Shown piece after piece: positions 43,717-51,936 of a DNA stretch of 64,000 bases; the stretch's first letter is position 1; each line of letters begins with the position of its first letter. The position numbers were made by a program, and so were the translations under genes. Origin of the DNA: Streptomyces griseicoloratus (lineage in GTDB: Bacteria; Actinomycetota; Actinomycetes; Streptomycetales; Streptomycetaceae); contig NZ_JACVQF010000199.1 in the NCBI RefSeq assembly GCF_014534645.1, positions 243,417-307,416 of the forward strand, written 5' to 3'. Under the pieces are notes generated by a model. It was not told where the DNA came from and did not search any database. It saw only the letters and a list, made by a program, of their open reading frames with translations.

Positions 43717-44870
43717 CCACCACGCCCGCCGGCTGGAGCGAGGCCGATCTGGCGGCCGTGCGCCGGCTCAAGGCCCTGGGCCGCAGCGTCGACCAGCACT
43801 TCGTGGGGCGGCGCCTCGCGCTGGACCTGCTGGAGGTCGCGGTGATCGCGCACGAGCACGTGCTGCTGCTCGGCCCGCCCGGCACGGGCAAGACGGATCT
43901 CGTCAGCCGGTTCGCGGCGGGTCTGGGCGGCCGTCCCTTCGTCCGGCTGCTGACCCGTTTCACCGAACCGGCCGAGCTGTTCGGGCCGGTGGACGTGCCG
44001 GCGTTCCAGACCGAGGGCCGGTACCGGGTGCGCACCGAGGGGATGCTGCCGACGGCGCACGTGGCGTTCCTCGACGAGATCTTCCAGAGCGGCAGCCCGA
44101 TCCTGAACACGCTGCTGACGGTGATGAACGAGCGGGTCTTCCACCACGGCCACGAGGCCGAGCCGGTACCGCTCATCACCCTCGTCGGGGCCGCCAACAG
44201 CCTTCCGCAGGACCCCTCCCTGCTGGCCTTCGCCGACCGTTTCCTGCTGCGGCTGACCGTGCCGCCGGTGGCGGCGAGCCGCCTGGAGGAGCTGCTGGCC
44301 AAGGGCTCGGCGCTCGCCCGCGGCGGGCCGGCGGGCGGGGACGGGCACGAGTGGATCGACCCGGCGTCGCTGGACCGGCTGGGCCGGCAGCTGGCGCACG
44401 CCGACCTGAGCGGGGTGGCCGGGGAGTACGCGGAGCTGGTGCGCGAACTGGTGGGCCAGGGGGTGACGCTGTCCGATCGGCGGATCATCCGGGGGCTCAG
44501 GCTGGTGGCCGCCGCCGCGCTGCGCGCCGAGCGGGTGCGGGCGGAGGCCGCCGACCTGTGGCCGCTCGCCCACTTCTGGTCCGACCCGGCGCACGCGCCG
44601 GTGGTACAGGAGGCGGTTCGGCGCCGCACCGGAGACCCCGGCGAACAGCCCGACGAGCCCGTCCGCAGGGTACGGCGGCTGCTCTCCGAGGCCAGGGTCC
44701 TCTCCCGGCAGGTGGAGCGGGGGTCGCCGCCCGCGGCGGTGGAGCGGACGCTGCGTCAACTCAATGCCCTGCGACTTGAGTTGATGCGTGTCGTTCCCGG
44801 TGAACAGGAGGCCGCCAGGGAGCTCGCGAGTATCATCGACACCACTCTGGCCTTGCTGGACCAGGGCTGA
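43713..44870 (+). CDS. MoxR-family AAA+ ATPase
   Basis: A 385-residue MoxR/RavA-type ATPase. Walker A is GPPGTGKT at 54-61 and Walker B ends FLDE at 119-122, followed by the MoxR signature SGSPILNTLLTVMNER and the lid domain. MoxR ATPases act as chaperones for vWA-domain partners; the WD40-vWA-like protein at the end of this operon is the obvious partner. ATGA overlap with the unfoldase gene. A 54-base space follows it, the only real gap in the operon. Confidence 0.92.
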   Translation: MTTTPAGWSEADLAAVRRLKALGRSVDQHFVGRRLALDLLEVAVIAHEHVLLLGPPGTGKTDLVSRFAAGLGGRPFVRLLTRFTEPAELFGPVDVPAFQTEGRYRVRTEGMLPTAHVAFLDEIFQSGSPILNTLLTVMNERVFHHGHEAEPVPLITLVGAANSLPQDPSLLAFADRFLLRLTVPPVAASRLEELLAKGSALARGGPAGGDGHEWIDPASLDRLGRQLAHADLSGVAGEYAELVRELVGQGVTLSDRRIIRGLRLVAAAALRAERVRAEAADLWPLAHFWSDPAHAPVVQEAVRRRTGDPGEQPDEPVRRVRRLLSEARVLSRQVERGSPPAAVERTLRQLNALRLELMRVVPGEQEAARELASIIDTTLALLDQG

Positions 44871-44924
44871 CGCAACCGGCGGGCGCCCCGCGCGTCCGCC
44901 ACGGAGACGGGGGACGGCAGCTGC

Positions 44925-45719
44925 ATGTGCAATCCGCGCAGGGTCCGCGTCGAAGCCACCAGGGAAGTCGTCGAGGCGTGGCATCTGGAACTGGAACGCC
45001 GCGCCACCGCCAGTGACTCGGTGGTCAGCGAGCTGGAGGTGAGCCACCCCTTCGGGGGCACCCTGGGCCCGCGCACCCGGGAGGTCTTCGAGCGGGCGCT
45101 CGGCACCGCCGACGGCTGGCGCGCGGAGGGCGGCGTCCACGTCCGGGACCTGCCCGACGGCCAGGTCCGGTACGAGCCGGCCACCGGGGAGCTGGTGGTG
45201 ACCGCCCGGCTGGAGGACGTCGTCACCGCCGAGGGCCACGCCGCCGAGTCGCTGCGGGGCGACGTCCGCGACCGGGCGACGGGCCGGGGCGAGGGCCGCT
45301 ACTACAACGACGGGTTCGGCGGGCGGAACCGGGAGACGGCCGAGCGGGACGCGCAGGCCGCCGCCGAGGCCGACGCCGTGCGCCGGGCGCGTGACCTGGC
45401 CGCCCGGCTGCGGTCCCGGGCCGACCAGGAGGCGGCCTCGGCGGCGGCCGCCGCGGAGGAGCGGCTGCAGCGGGCCGCCGACGCGGACGCCCGGGCCCGC
45501 CTGGCCGAGGAGCGCGAGCGGGTGCGGGCCGAACTGGACGCCCGCAACCGGGCCCGGATCACCCGGCTCGGCGAGGACGGGCTGCGCGCGGTCAACGGCG
45601 TGCTGGCCACCGCCTACCGGCGGGCGCTGGTGGACTTCGCCCGGCAGCACGGCGCCTCGGGCATCCGGCAGGAGGAGACCGAGGACGGCATCGACATCGA
45701 GTTCGAGCTGGAGATGTGA
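44925..45719 (+). CDS. System-specific protein, coiled-coil (FtsH-ternary-type X)
   Basis: A 264-residue protein beginning MCNPRRVRVEATREVVEAW. Residues 1-120 are a beta-rich domain, 125-225 an Ala/Arg/Glu coiled coil, and the C-terminus an acidic beta hairpin (IRQEETEDGIDIEFELEM). I associate this start with conserved but unnamed proteins of the FtsH/vWA/MoxR ternary systems. No catalytic residues are visible. A membrane-independent scaffold between the two ATPases is possible. Confidence 0.65.
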   Translation: MCNPRRVRVEATREVVEAWHLELERRATASDSVVSELEVSHPFGGTLGPRTREVFERALGTADGWRAEGGVHVRDLPDGQVRYEPATGELVVTARLEDVVTAEGHAAESLRGDVRDRATGRGEGRYYNDGFGGRNRETAERDAQAAAEADAVRRARDLAARLRSRADQEAASAAAAAEERLQRAADADARARLAEERERVRAELDARNRARITRLGEDGLRAVNGVLATAYRRALVDFARQHGASGIRQEETEDGIDIEFELEM

Positions 45720-45722
45720 CGG

Positions 45723-46001
45723 ATGCGGGTGCGCGTACGGTTCCGGTTCAACACCGAGACCGGTGAGGTGGAGCTGTTCCAGGTCGACGACATCGGTGGC
45801 GGATCGGGTGCCGGGCACGACGCCGAGCACGACCGGATCAGCGCCGAGCTGGGGGCGGTCCTGGCCCGCAGACCCGACGTCGAGGAGGTCCCGGGCGCCG
45901 AGGAACCCCCGCTGTTGCGGCACGACCCGGCGGCCGCGGCGCCACGGCACGGCGAGACGGAGACCGACGACCCCGAACAGGGTGAGCGGGAGACGGCGTG
46001 A
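45723..46001 (+). CDS. 92-residue acidic system peptide
   Basis: A small protein: a beta-hairpin start (RVRVRFRFNTETGEVELFQVDDIG), a glycine loop, one helix and an acidic, probably disordered tail. It starts 3 bases after the previous stop and its own stop overlaps the TPR-like gene (GTGA). Its size and hairpin would suit a modifier or adaptor in a conjugation system, but it has no Gly-Gly end. Unknown function. Confidence 0.6.
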   Translation: MRVRVRFRFNTETGEVELFQVDDIGGGSGAGHDAEHDRISAELGAVLARRPDVEEVPGAEEPPLLRHDPAAAAPRHGETETDDPEQGERETA

Positions 46002-46726
46002 GGCGGCGCACCCGGCTGCTGCTGCGGGCCGCGCACCTCTACTCGGAGGCCCAGGCGCACACCGAGGCGGCCCGCTGCTACGACCTGCTCGGCTGGCAGT
46101 GGTCGGCGGCGGACGCCTACCAGCGGGCGGGCGAACTGGAGCGGGCGGCGCGGACCTACCGCCAGGCCGGGCACCCGGAGCAGGCGGCGCGCTGCTACCG
46201 GTTGCTCGGCCGGCCCGATGTCGCGGCGCGCTGCTGGCAGGAGCGGGGACGCCGGCTGGAGGCCGCCTGGGAGCTGCTCCTGGCCGGACGGACCGCTCCG
46301 GCACGGCAGTTGCTGGCCGCGCTCGGCCGGGACGCGGTCGGCAAGGGCCCGCAGGCACTGCGCCTGGCCCTGGCCCGGGCGCTGGCGGAGCGGCTCGGCG
46401 GCGGCTCGGCGCAGCCCCTGCTCGACCTCTTCCCCCTCGTCGAGTCCCGGTTGCCGGCGCTGGCGGTCCGCACGGAGCGACGGCTGCTGCTGGACTGGGG
46501 CGTCGAGGCCGCCGACCGGGTCGAACGGTTCGACTGGGGTGCCCGGCTGTTCCGCGCGGCCTACGACGCCCAGGGCGGCGGCGACGTACTGCCCCTGTGG
46601 CGCGAGTGGGCCGCCCGGCGCCTGGGGTCCGCCGCGTGGTTGCCGTCCGGCCCGTCCGCGGACACCGCGCAGGCACCCGGCGCACGGACCGGCGCCGGGA
46701 GCCACGGCCGAGCGGGAGGGCCCTGA
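45998..46726 (+). CDS. TPR-like helical repeat protein
   Basis: A 242-residue protein, GTG start. The first 110 residues are SNAP/TPR-like helical pairs (HLYSEAQAHTEAARCYDLLG, WSAADAYQRAGELERAARTYRQAG, HPEQAARCYRLLGRPDVAARCWQERG). The rest is helical with a disordered C-terminus. It is a protein-interaction module within the ATPase operon, coupled to the preceding peptide gene. Confidence 0.75.
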   Translation: MRRRTRLLLRAAHLYSEAQAHTEAARCYDLLGWQWSAADAYQRAGELERAARTYRQAGHPEQAARCYRLLGRPDVAARCWQERGRRLEAAWELLLAGRTAPARQLLAALGRDAVGKGPQALRLALARALAERLGGGSAQPLLDLFPLVESRLPALAVRTERRLLLDWGVEAADRVERFDWGARLFRAAYDAQGGGDVLPLWREWAARRLGSAAWLPSGPSADTAQAPGARTGAGSHGRAGGP

Positions 46727-46730
46727 GCCG

Positions 46731-48521
46731 ATGGCACCGACCGAGGGCCCGCTGCGCCGCCTGCTGAACCGCATCACGTCCGACACCGACCAGCCCGGTG
46801 CTCCCCCCGCGCAGTCCTCGCTGGTCGCCCGCCCGGTGCCGCCCGGCACACCGCCCCCGCGCGGCCGTCGTACGCCGTCCCCGCCGGCCGCGGTGACCGA
46901 GCACCACACGCCACCGGCCGGCCCGGCGGGCGGACCGCCCGACCAGGGCGTCCGCTTCAGCGTGCGCCCGGCGCGGTCCGAGGAGGACCGTCCGCCCGTC
47001 ACCGAGGCCCCGTCCGCACCCGTCGCCGACGCGCCGGTCCCGGCCGTGGAGTGGCGGACCGCGGGCCGTTTCCCCGCGGGGCACCGGGCCCTCGCGGCCG
47101 TCGGCGCGCTGCACCGCGCCGGGGCCGCCGAGTGGAGCTGCCACGCCGAGCCCGGCGGCGGTGCCGTATGGCTGCTCAGTACGCTCGGCCCGGCGCTCGG
47201 TGCCGAACTGCTGACGCTGCACGGGGCCGAGTCCTGGCGGGTGCTCCCGCACGGGGCGCTCGCCGCACCACGCGGTACGCATCCCGGCGGCGGCCCCCAG
47301 AGGCTGGCGGACGTCGCCTCCTGGCCCCGGCTCGGCCCGGTGGACCTGCTCACGCGGCTGCCCCCGACCACGCCCGACCGGAGGCCGCGGCCCTCGCTGT
47401 CGGTGCTGACGACCGCCCGGTTGCAGCCCTCGGTGGTGCGGCAGGCCCTCGCCTTCGGGGTCGAGGTCTCGGTCCTCCCCGTCCGGATGCGTGACCTGGC
47501 CACCGGCACGGGGGAGCGGCAGACGCTGCTGCTCGTTCTGTCCTCGCCCGAGGCGGTGCCGCACGCGCTGGTCGTGGCCCTGTCGGCGCTGCCCCGCACC
47601 GCGGTGTGCCGGCCCGTGGCCGGCTGCGAGCGGCTGCTGCTGGACGTGCGGCTGCGCCCCGGTGTCGACGACGCACTGCTCCACTCCCCCGTTCCCGACG
47701 GCGAGTGGTGGCTGGCCGGCGACCGCACGGAGTGGCCGCCGCTGCGGCTGGAGGCGCTCGGGCCGCCCTCGCCCGCCCCGGCCGAGCTGGTGGGCCCCGC
47801 CGCCGAGCCCGCGGGTGCCGAGGTCCCGCACCGCCTGCCGGACGGCGTGCTGCGGGCGCCGGCGACACCGGTGCGGCTGGTGCCCGACGCCGCTGCGGGC
47901 ACGGCCGTGGACGCCGTGCTCCTGGACGACGACGAACTCCCTCGCCTGCGCCGCTATCTGCCGGGGCGGCCCCTGGGCGAGGTGGCGTTCCTGCTGCCGG
48001 GCCCCGGACACCATCTGCTCCTGGAGCCGGCGGGACTGGCCCGGGACCTGCCCTTCGGCGTGCCGCTGCACCGCATCGGCCCGGGCGGCTGCTTCGTGGA
48101 GTCCGGGCACCTTCTGGCTCCCCCGCTGCCGCCCGCGGCCCGGGCCCGGCTGTTCGGCCTGGACGACTCCTGCGCGGTGGTCTGCTGGACGGGCGGCCGG
48201 CACCGCTTCCCGCTCGCCCCGATGGTGCCGGCCTGGACGCTGTGGGCCCCGGGGGACCGGATCGAGGTCTCCGAGGGGCTGTCCAGGGCCGGGCAGGAAC
48301 TCCTGGACGCGCTGGAGTCGCTGGTCGGCTCGGGCCGCGCCGCCCGCGCGCCGGACGGGCCGACGGGCCGGGACACCGGCGAGTCCCTGGAGCGTGCCGT
48401 GCGGCTGCGCGCCCTGGGGGACAAGGAGGGCGCGGCCGAGGCGTTCCGCGCCGCCGGCGACCTGCTGGAGGCCGCCAGGCTGTACGAGGAGGCCGCGCTG
48501 GACCTGCCGGAGGAACCGTGA
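46731..48521 (+). CDS. Large system-specific protein with C-terminal TPR motif
   Basis: A 596-residue protein. A Pro-rich disordered region (about 15-95) precedes a long alpha/beta region with no recognisable catalytic motif (RFPAGHRALAAVGALHRAGAAEWSCHAE; LLLEPAGLARDLPFGVPLHRIGPGGCF), and a single TPR-like pair closes it (ALGDKEGAAEAFRAAGDLLEAARLYEEAA). Probably one of the 'domain X' families tied to MoxR/vWA/FtsH ternary systems. Its stop overlaps the GTG of the WD40-vWA gene, so the two should be made in step. Confidence 0.65.
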   Translation: MAPTEGPLRRLLNRITSDTDQPGAPPAQSSLVARPVPPGTPPPRGRRTPSPPAAVTEHHTPPAGPAGGPPDQGVRFSVRPARSEEDRPPVTEAPSAPVADAPVPAVEWRTAGRFPAGHRALAAVGALHRAGAAEWSCHAEPGGGAVWLLSTLGPALGAELLTLHGAESWRVLPHGALAAPRGTHPGGGPQRLADVASWPRLGPVDLLTRLPPTTPDRRPRPSLSVLTTARLQPSVVRQALAFGVEVSVLPVRMRDLATGTGERQTLLLVLSSPEAVPHALVVALSALPRTAVCRPVAGCERLLLDVRLRPGVDDALLHSPVPDGEWWLAGDRTEWPPLRLEALGPPSPAPAELVGPAAEPAGAEVPHRLPDGVLRAPATPVRLVPDAAAGTAVDAVLLDDDELPRLRRYLPGRPLGEVAFLLPGPGHHLLLEPAGLARDLPFGVPLHRIGPGGCFVESGHLLAPPLPPAARARLFGLDDSCAVVCWTGGRHRFPLAPMVPAWTLWAPGDRIEVSEGLSRAGQELLDALESLVGSGRAARAPDGPTGRDTGESLERAVRLRALGDKEGAAEAFRAAGDLLEAARLYEEAALDLPEEP

Positions 48522-51500
48522 CGGCGGGCGGCGCCGCTCCCCCGCCGGCCGGTCCCCGGCGGTTGCTGGCGCTGTCCGGCGCCGAACCCTGCACCGGGCT
48601 CTCCCACGACGGCACCGCGTTCGTGCAGCTCGCGGCCGACGCGCTCACCTGCCGCGACGACACCGGCAGGGTGCTGTGGTCGGTGTCCGGCGACGGCCCC
48701 GCCTCGGCCGTGGCGTGGGGTCCGGACGGCGGCGAGGTCCTCGCGCTGCGGGACGGCCGGGTCACGGTGCACGACGGCGACAGCGGGGCACCGGTCGACG
48801 ACGGATTCGCGGTGCCGCCGGGTGCGCACACGCTCGCGGTCTCGCCCGACGGGCTGTGGGTGGCCGCGGCCGGCGACGGCGTCGTGGTCCGGCACCGGGG
48901 GACGGGCGGGTCGTCGGCGCTGCCCACCGTCGACCCGGTGGTCGCGCTGGCCTGGGATCCGCAGGGCCGTCAGCTGTGCCTGGCCACGGGCACGGCACTG
49001 CAGTTGTGGAGCGTGGCCCCGGTGCGGATGGACTTCGCCCCGCGTACCGGCCGTACCGGCGTCACGGCGCTGGCCTGGTCGCCCGACCGGAACACCCTGG
49101 CCTTCGCGGACTCCTCGGGCGTCCATCTGGTCGACCGCGCCACGGGCCACTCGGTGGCGGACGGGCAGGTGCCCGGTGCCGTGGCCGGGCTCGGCTTCAG
49201 CCGCACCGGGCGCTTCCTGGTCGCCGGTACGGACGGGGGCGCGCTGCTCGTCCTGGACCGTGCCCTGGACGTCGTCGCCCGCCTGCCCGCGCGGATCGGC
49301 TCGCCGCGCGACCTCAGCGTCTCGCCCACCGGCCGGGTGCTGGTCGGCACCCGTACCGGCGCGGAGCTGTGGGAGCTGCCGGACGCGGCCCCGTACCCGG
49401 CGCAGCGCCGGGTGGGAGTGCTGCTGCGCAGCTGGGCGGCGGCGATGTGCCGGTCCGTCGGGCGTGCCCTGCCCTCGCCGCGCGACCGCACGCCCCGGAT
49501 CGGCGGACCGGCCCCGCTCCACGACGGCGGCGAGCGGCTGCGTGCCCCGGCCTTCGCGTGGGCGGGGCCGGGCGGCGACTGCGTGCTGGAGACCGCACCG
49601 GGCACGCTGGCCGCGCTGACCCCCGGCCGGCCCGGCACCCGGTGGTCCGCGCCGGTCGCCTCGGGGCCCGGCGGCGCCCACGACCTGGAGGCCGGGCCCG
49701 CCCGGCACGGGCTGCTGGCCTGTGCCTCGCGGGACGGCCGGGCGGGGCTGACCGTGCTCGCTCCGGACGGCGGGGGGACACTGGCGGTCCTGCCGGGGGG
49801 CCAGGCCCCCGCGTGGTCGCCGGCGCCCGAGGGTCCGCCGGTGCTGGCGGTGCCCGAGCCCGGGCCCGCCCCGACCCATCTGTACGTGTACACCCTGGAC
49901 GCCGGGGGCGACCCGGTGGGACCACCGGGCAGCCTGTACCTCTCCCAGGGGGTGGGCCGCCCGGCCTGGGCGCCGGACGGGTCGGCGCTGGCGGCCGGGA
50001 CCCGGGGCGCGGTGCTGCTGTGGCACATGCCGCGGCGGGAGCGGGCGGGCCGGCTGGCCCTGCCGCCCGGCACGTTCGCGACCCGGGTCGCCTGGTCGCC
50101 GGACGGGAGCCGGCTCGCCGTGACGCCGGCCGCGGGCGAGGGCCCGCTGACGGTGTGGTCGACGCTCACCTGGCGGGTGCAGCGGGAGTTCGGCACGCCC
50201 GGCGGCCGGGGCTGGGCCCCGGCGCTGGCCTGGTCGCCGGACGGGGCGCTGCTCGCGGCGCCGGGACCCGGCCGGGAGACCTCGGTGGTCCAGGTGTGGG
50301 ACGTGACGCGGGGGACGGTGGCCGCGACCCTGGAGCCCGACGGCCCGCCCGGGCCGGTCTGGTCCGTGCGCTGGTCCCCCGACGGCCGCCGGCTGGCCAC
50401 GACGTACAGCGGCGGCCGTACGCTGCTGTGGGACGTCCTGGCCGCCCCGGAGAGCGACGGGCCGGGTGTGCCGCTGCCCGGATCTCCGGCGTATCTCGCC
50501 GAGTTGGGGGCGATGGCGGCCGCGGTCGACGCGGCGGTCCCGCTCGCCGTGCTCGCCGACGTCGCGGCGCTGCTGCGTCCGCAGCCGCCGGCCGGGCACC
50601 GGCTGCTGCACCGGGGACAGGCCGCACGCGCGCTGCGCTCACTGGGCTGGCCGCGGTCGGCGCACGCGGCGCTGACCGCCGTGGTGGCGTCCCGGCTGCG
50701 TCCGGACCCGCGCTGCGCCCCGCCGCCCGGCATCCCCCTGCAGGAGCTGCGGGCGACGCTGGAGTGGGCGCTGGGGGGCGGCTCAGTACCGCCGGAGCGT
50801 CCGGCCCTCCCGGCGGACGAGCCGGCCGCGGCCCTGGACGAGGTACACCGCGAACTGCTGCCGCTGCTGGCCCTGCTGGGCCCGGAGGCGGTGTGCCAGG
50901 ATCCGGCGCTGCCGCTGCGGCTGGCGCGGGGACCGTGGGCGACGGCGGCCGCGGAGGCCACCCGGATCTCGGGCGTTCCGCCCCGGCTGCCCGTTCCGCT
51001 CGGCGACGACGTGCCGGGTCCGGCGACCGCCGGGGCGCCCGCGCAGTGGGCCCGGCACGGGCCACCGGACCGTCTGGTGCCGTCACAGATGGCGCTTCCG
51101 GCACCGCTGTTGCACGCCCTGTGGGCGCAGGACGCCCTGTTGTACCGGACGCGCCGCGGCCGGCTGCCGTGGACCGAGCGTGACGCCGTGCTGGTCCTGG
51201 ACACCGGGGCCCCGGCGCAGGGCCGGGTGGGCAGCGGTCTGCGGCTGTGCGCGCACCTGCTGGCGGCGGCGCTGCTGGAGGCCGGCCGGGCGGTGGCCCT
51301 GGTCCGGCTCGACGGACGCGCGGCGCCGGCCCGGCTGACGTCGCCGGCGGATCTGCGACTGCTGTGGGAGCCGGTGCCGCCCGAGCCCGCCGATCCGCTC
51401 CGCGCGGCGGCGCTCGCCCGGGACGCGGCGCGCGGCCTGGCGGCAGCGGACGCGGGCGAGGCCCGGACCCTGCTGCTGACCCACGCCTACGAGCCGTCCC

Positions 51501-51646
51501 TGCCGCTCCCCGGCTCCCTCACCCTGCGGGTCCACTATCCGCACCACCCGGTGCCGCCCGACGGCCCGGACACCTGGGTCCTGGCCCCCGAGCCCGAAGC
51601 GCAGGAGCTGCGCCGGGTGCTGACCGGGGTCCTCGGCAGGCTGTAG
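48518..51646 (+). CDS. WD40 propeller with degenerate vWA-like domain
   Basis: A 1042-residue protein, GTG start. The first ~650 residues are WD40 repeats (SPDGLWVAAAG, AWDPQGRQLCLATG, LAWSPDRNTLAFAD, WSPDGSRLAVT, LAWSPDGALLAA, RWSPDGRRLATTYSGGRTLLWDV), enough for one or two propellers. A helical linker follows. Residues ~885-1042 look like a vWA fold: DAVLVLDTGAPAQG stands where MIDAS DxSxS should be, so metal binding is probably lost. It ends the rightward operon and is the likely client or receptor for the MoxR ATPase. Confidence 0.75.
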   Translation: MTAGGAAPPPAGPRRLLALSGAEPCTGLSHDGTAFVQLAADALTCRDDTGRVLWSVSGDGPASAVAWGPDGGEVLALRDGRVTVHDGDSGAPVDDGFAVPPGAHTLAVSPDGLWVAAAGDGVVVRHRGTGGSSALPTVDPVVALAWDPQGRQLCLATGTALQLWSVAPVRMDFAPRTGRTGVTALAWSPDRNTLAFADSSGVHLVDRATGHSVADGQVPGAVAGLGFSRTGRFLVAGTDGGALLVLDRALDVVARLPARIGSPRDLSVSPTGRVLVGTRTGAELWELPDAAPYPAQRRVGVLLRSWAAAMCRSVGRALPSPRDRTPRIGGPAPLHDGGERLRAPAFAWAGPGGDCVLETAPGTLAALTPGRPGTRWSAPVASGPGGAHDLEAGPARHGLLACASRDGRAGLTVLAPDGGGTLAVLPGGQAPAWSPAPEGPPVLAVPEPGPAPTHLYVYTLDAGGDPVGPPGSLYLSQGVGRPAWAPDGSALAAGTRGAVLLWHMPRRERAGRLALPPGTFATRVAWSPDGSRLAVTPAAGEGPLTVWSTLTWRVQREFGTPGGRGWAPALAWSPDGALLAAPGPGRETSVVQVWDVTRGTVAATLEPDGPPGPVWSVRWSPDGRRLATTYSGGRTLLWDVLAAPESDGPGVPLPGSPAYLAELGAMAAAVDAAVPLAVLADVAALLRPQPPAGHRLLHRGQAARALRSLGWPRSAHAALTAVVASRLRPDPRCAPPPGIPLQELRATLEWALGGGSVPPERPALPADEPAAALDEVHRELLPLLALLGPEAVCQDPALPLRLARGPWATAAAEATRISGVPPRLPVPLGDDVPGPATAGAPAQWARHGPPDRLVPSQMALPAPLLHALWAQDALLYRTRRGRLPWTERDAVLVLDTGAPAQGRVGSGLRLCAHLLAAALLEAGRAVALVRLDGRAAPARLTSPADLRLLWEPVPPEPADPLRAAALARDAARGLAAADAGEARTLLLTHAYEPSLPLPGSLTLRVHYPHHPVPPDGPDTWVLAPEPEAQELRRVLTGVLGRL

Positions 51647-51677
51647 GAGTGCGCCGCGAGGACGTCCGGGACCGCGG

Positions 51678-51890
51678 TCACCCGCACAGCATCTGCTCGA
51701 TCGCCTCCGGGTCCATCCGCTCCAGCAGGGCCTCCAGCGCGTCCGGCCGGAAGGCGTCGCCCAGTACCTCGACGCCCTTGTCGTCCCAGGTGATGCGCAG
51801 CCGGACCAGCCGCCCGTCGGGGTGGTCGTCGTACTCACCGGCGTCGATCAGGTCCGGCAGATCCGGTACGAAGCGGTATTCGGCGGTCAT
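51678..51890 (-). CDS. 70-residue peptide, candidate radical SAM substrate
   Basis: A small acidic protein with a beta-strand region (DGRLVRLRITWDDKGVEVLG) and a C-terminal helix (ALEALLERMDPEAIEQM) ending Leu-Cys-Gly, with Cys69 the only cysteine. It is followed upstream on the same strand by the radical SAM gene, 46 bases away, so it is the probable peptide substrate. I recall similar short proteins annotated as radical-SAM-modified peptides of FtsH ternary systems; that recollection should be checked. It converges with the WD40-vWA gene across 31 bases. Confidence 0.65.
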   Translation of the reverse strand: MTAEYRFVPDLPDLIDAGEYDDHPDGRLVRLRITWDDKGVEVLGDAFRPDALEALLERMDPEAIEQMLCG

Positions 51891-51936
51891 CCTCGGTTCC
51901 CCTTCCGGGTGTCGGCGTCCTGGTGTGCCGTGCCGG

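Noticed and set aside
43512-48203. Very long open frame (over 1500 codons) on the minus strand across the ATPase and TPR-like genes
   Set aside because: It is antisense to several clear genes, is Arg/Gly/His/Pro-rich with no domain, and arises from codon bias at high GC.
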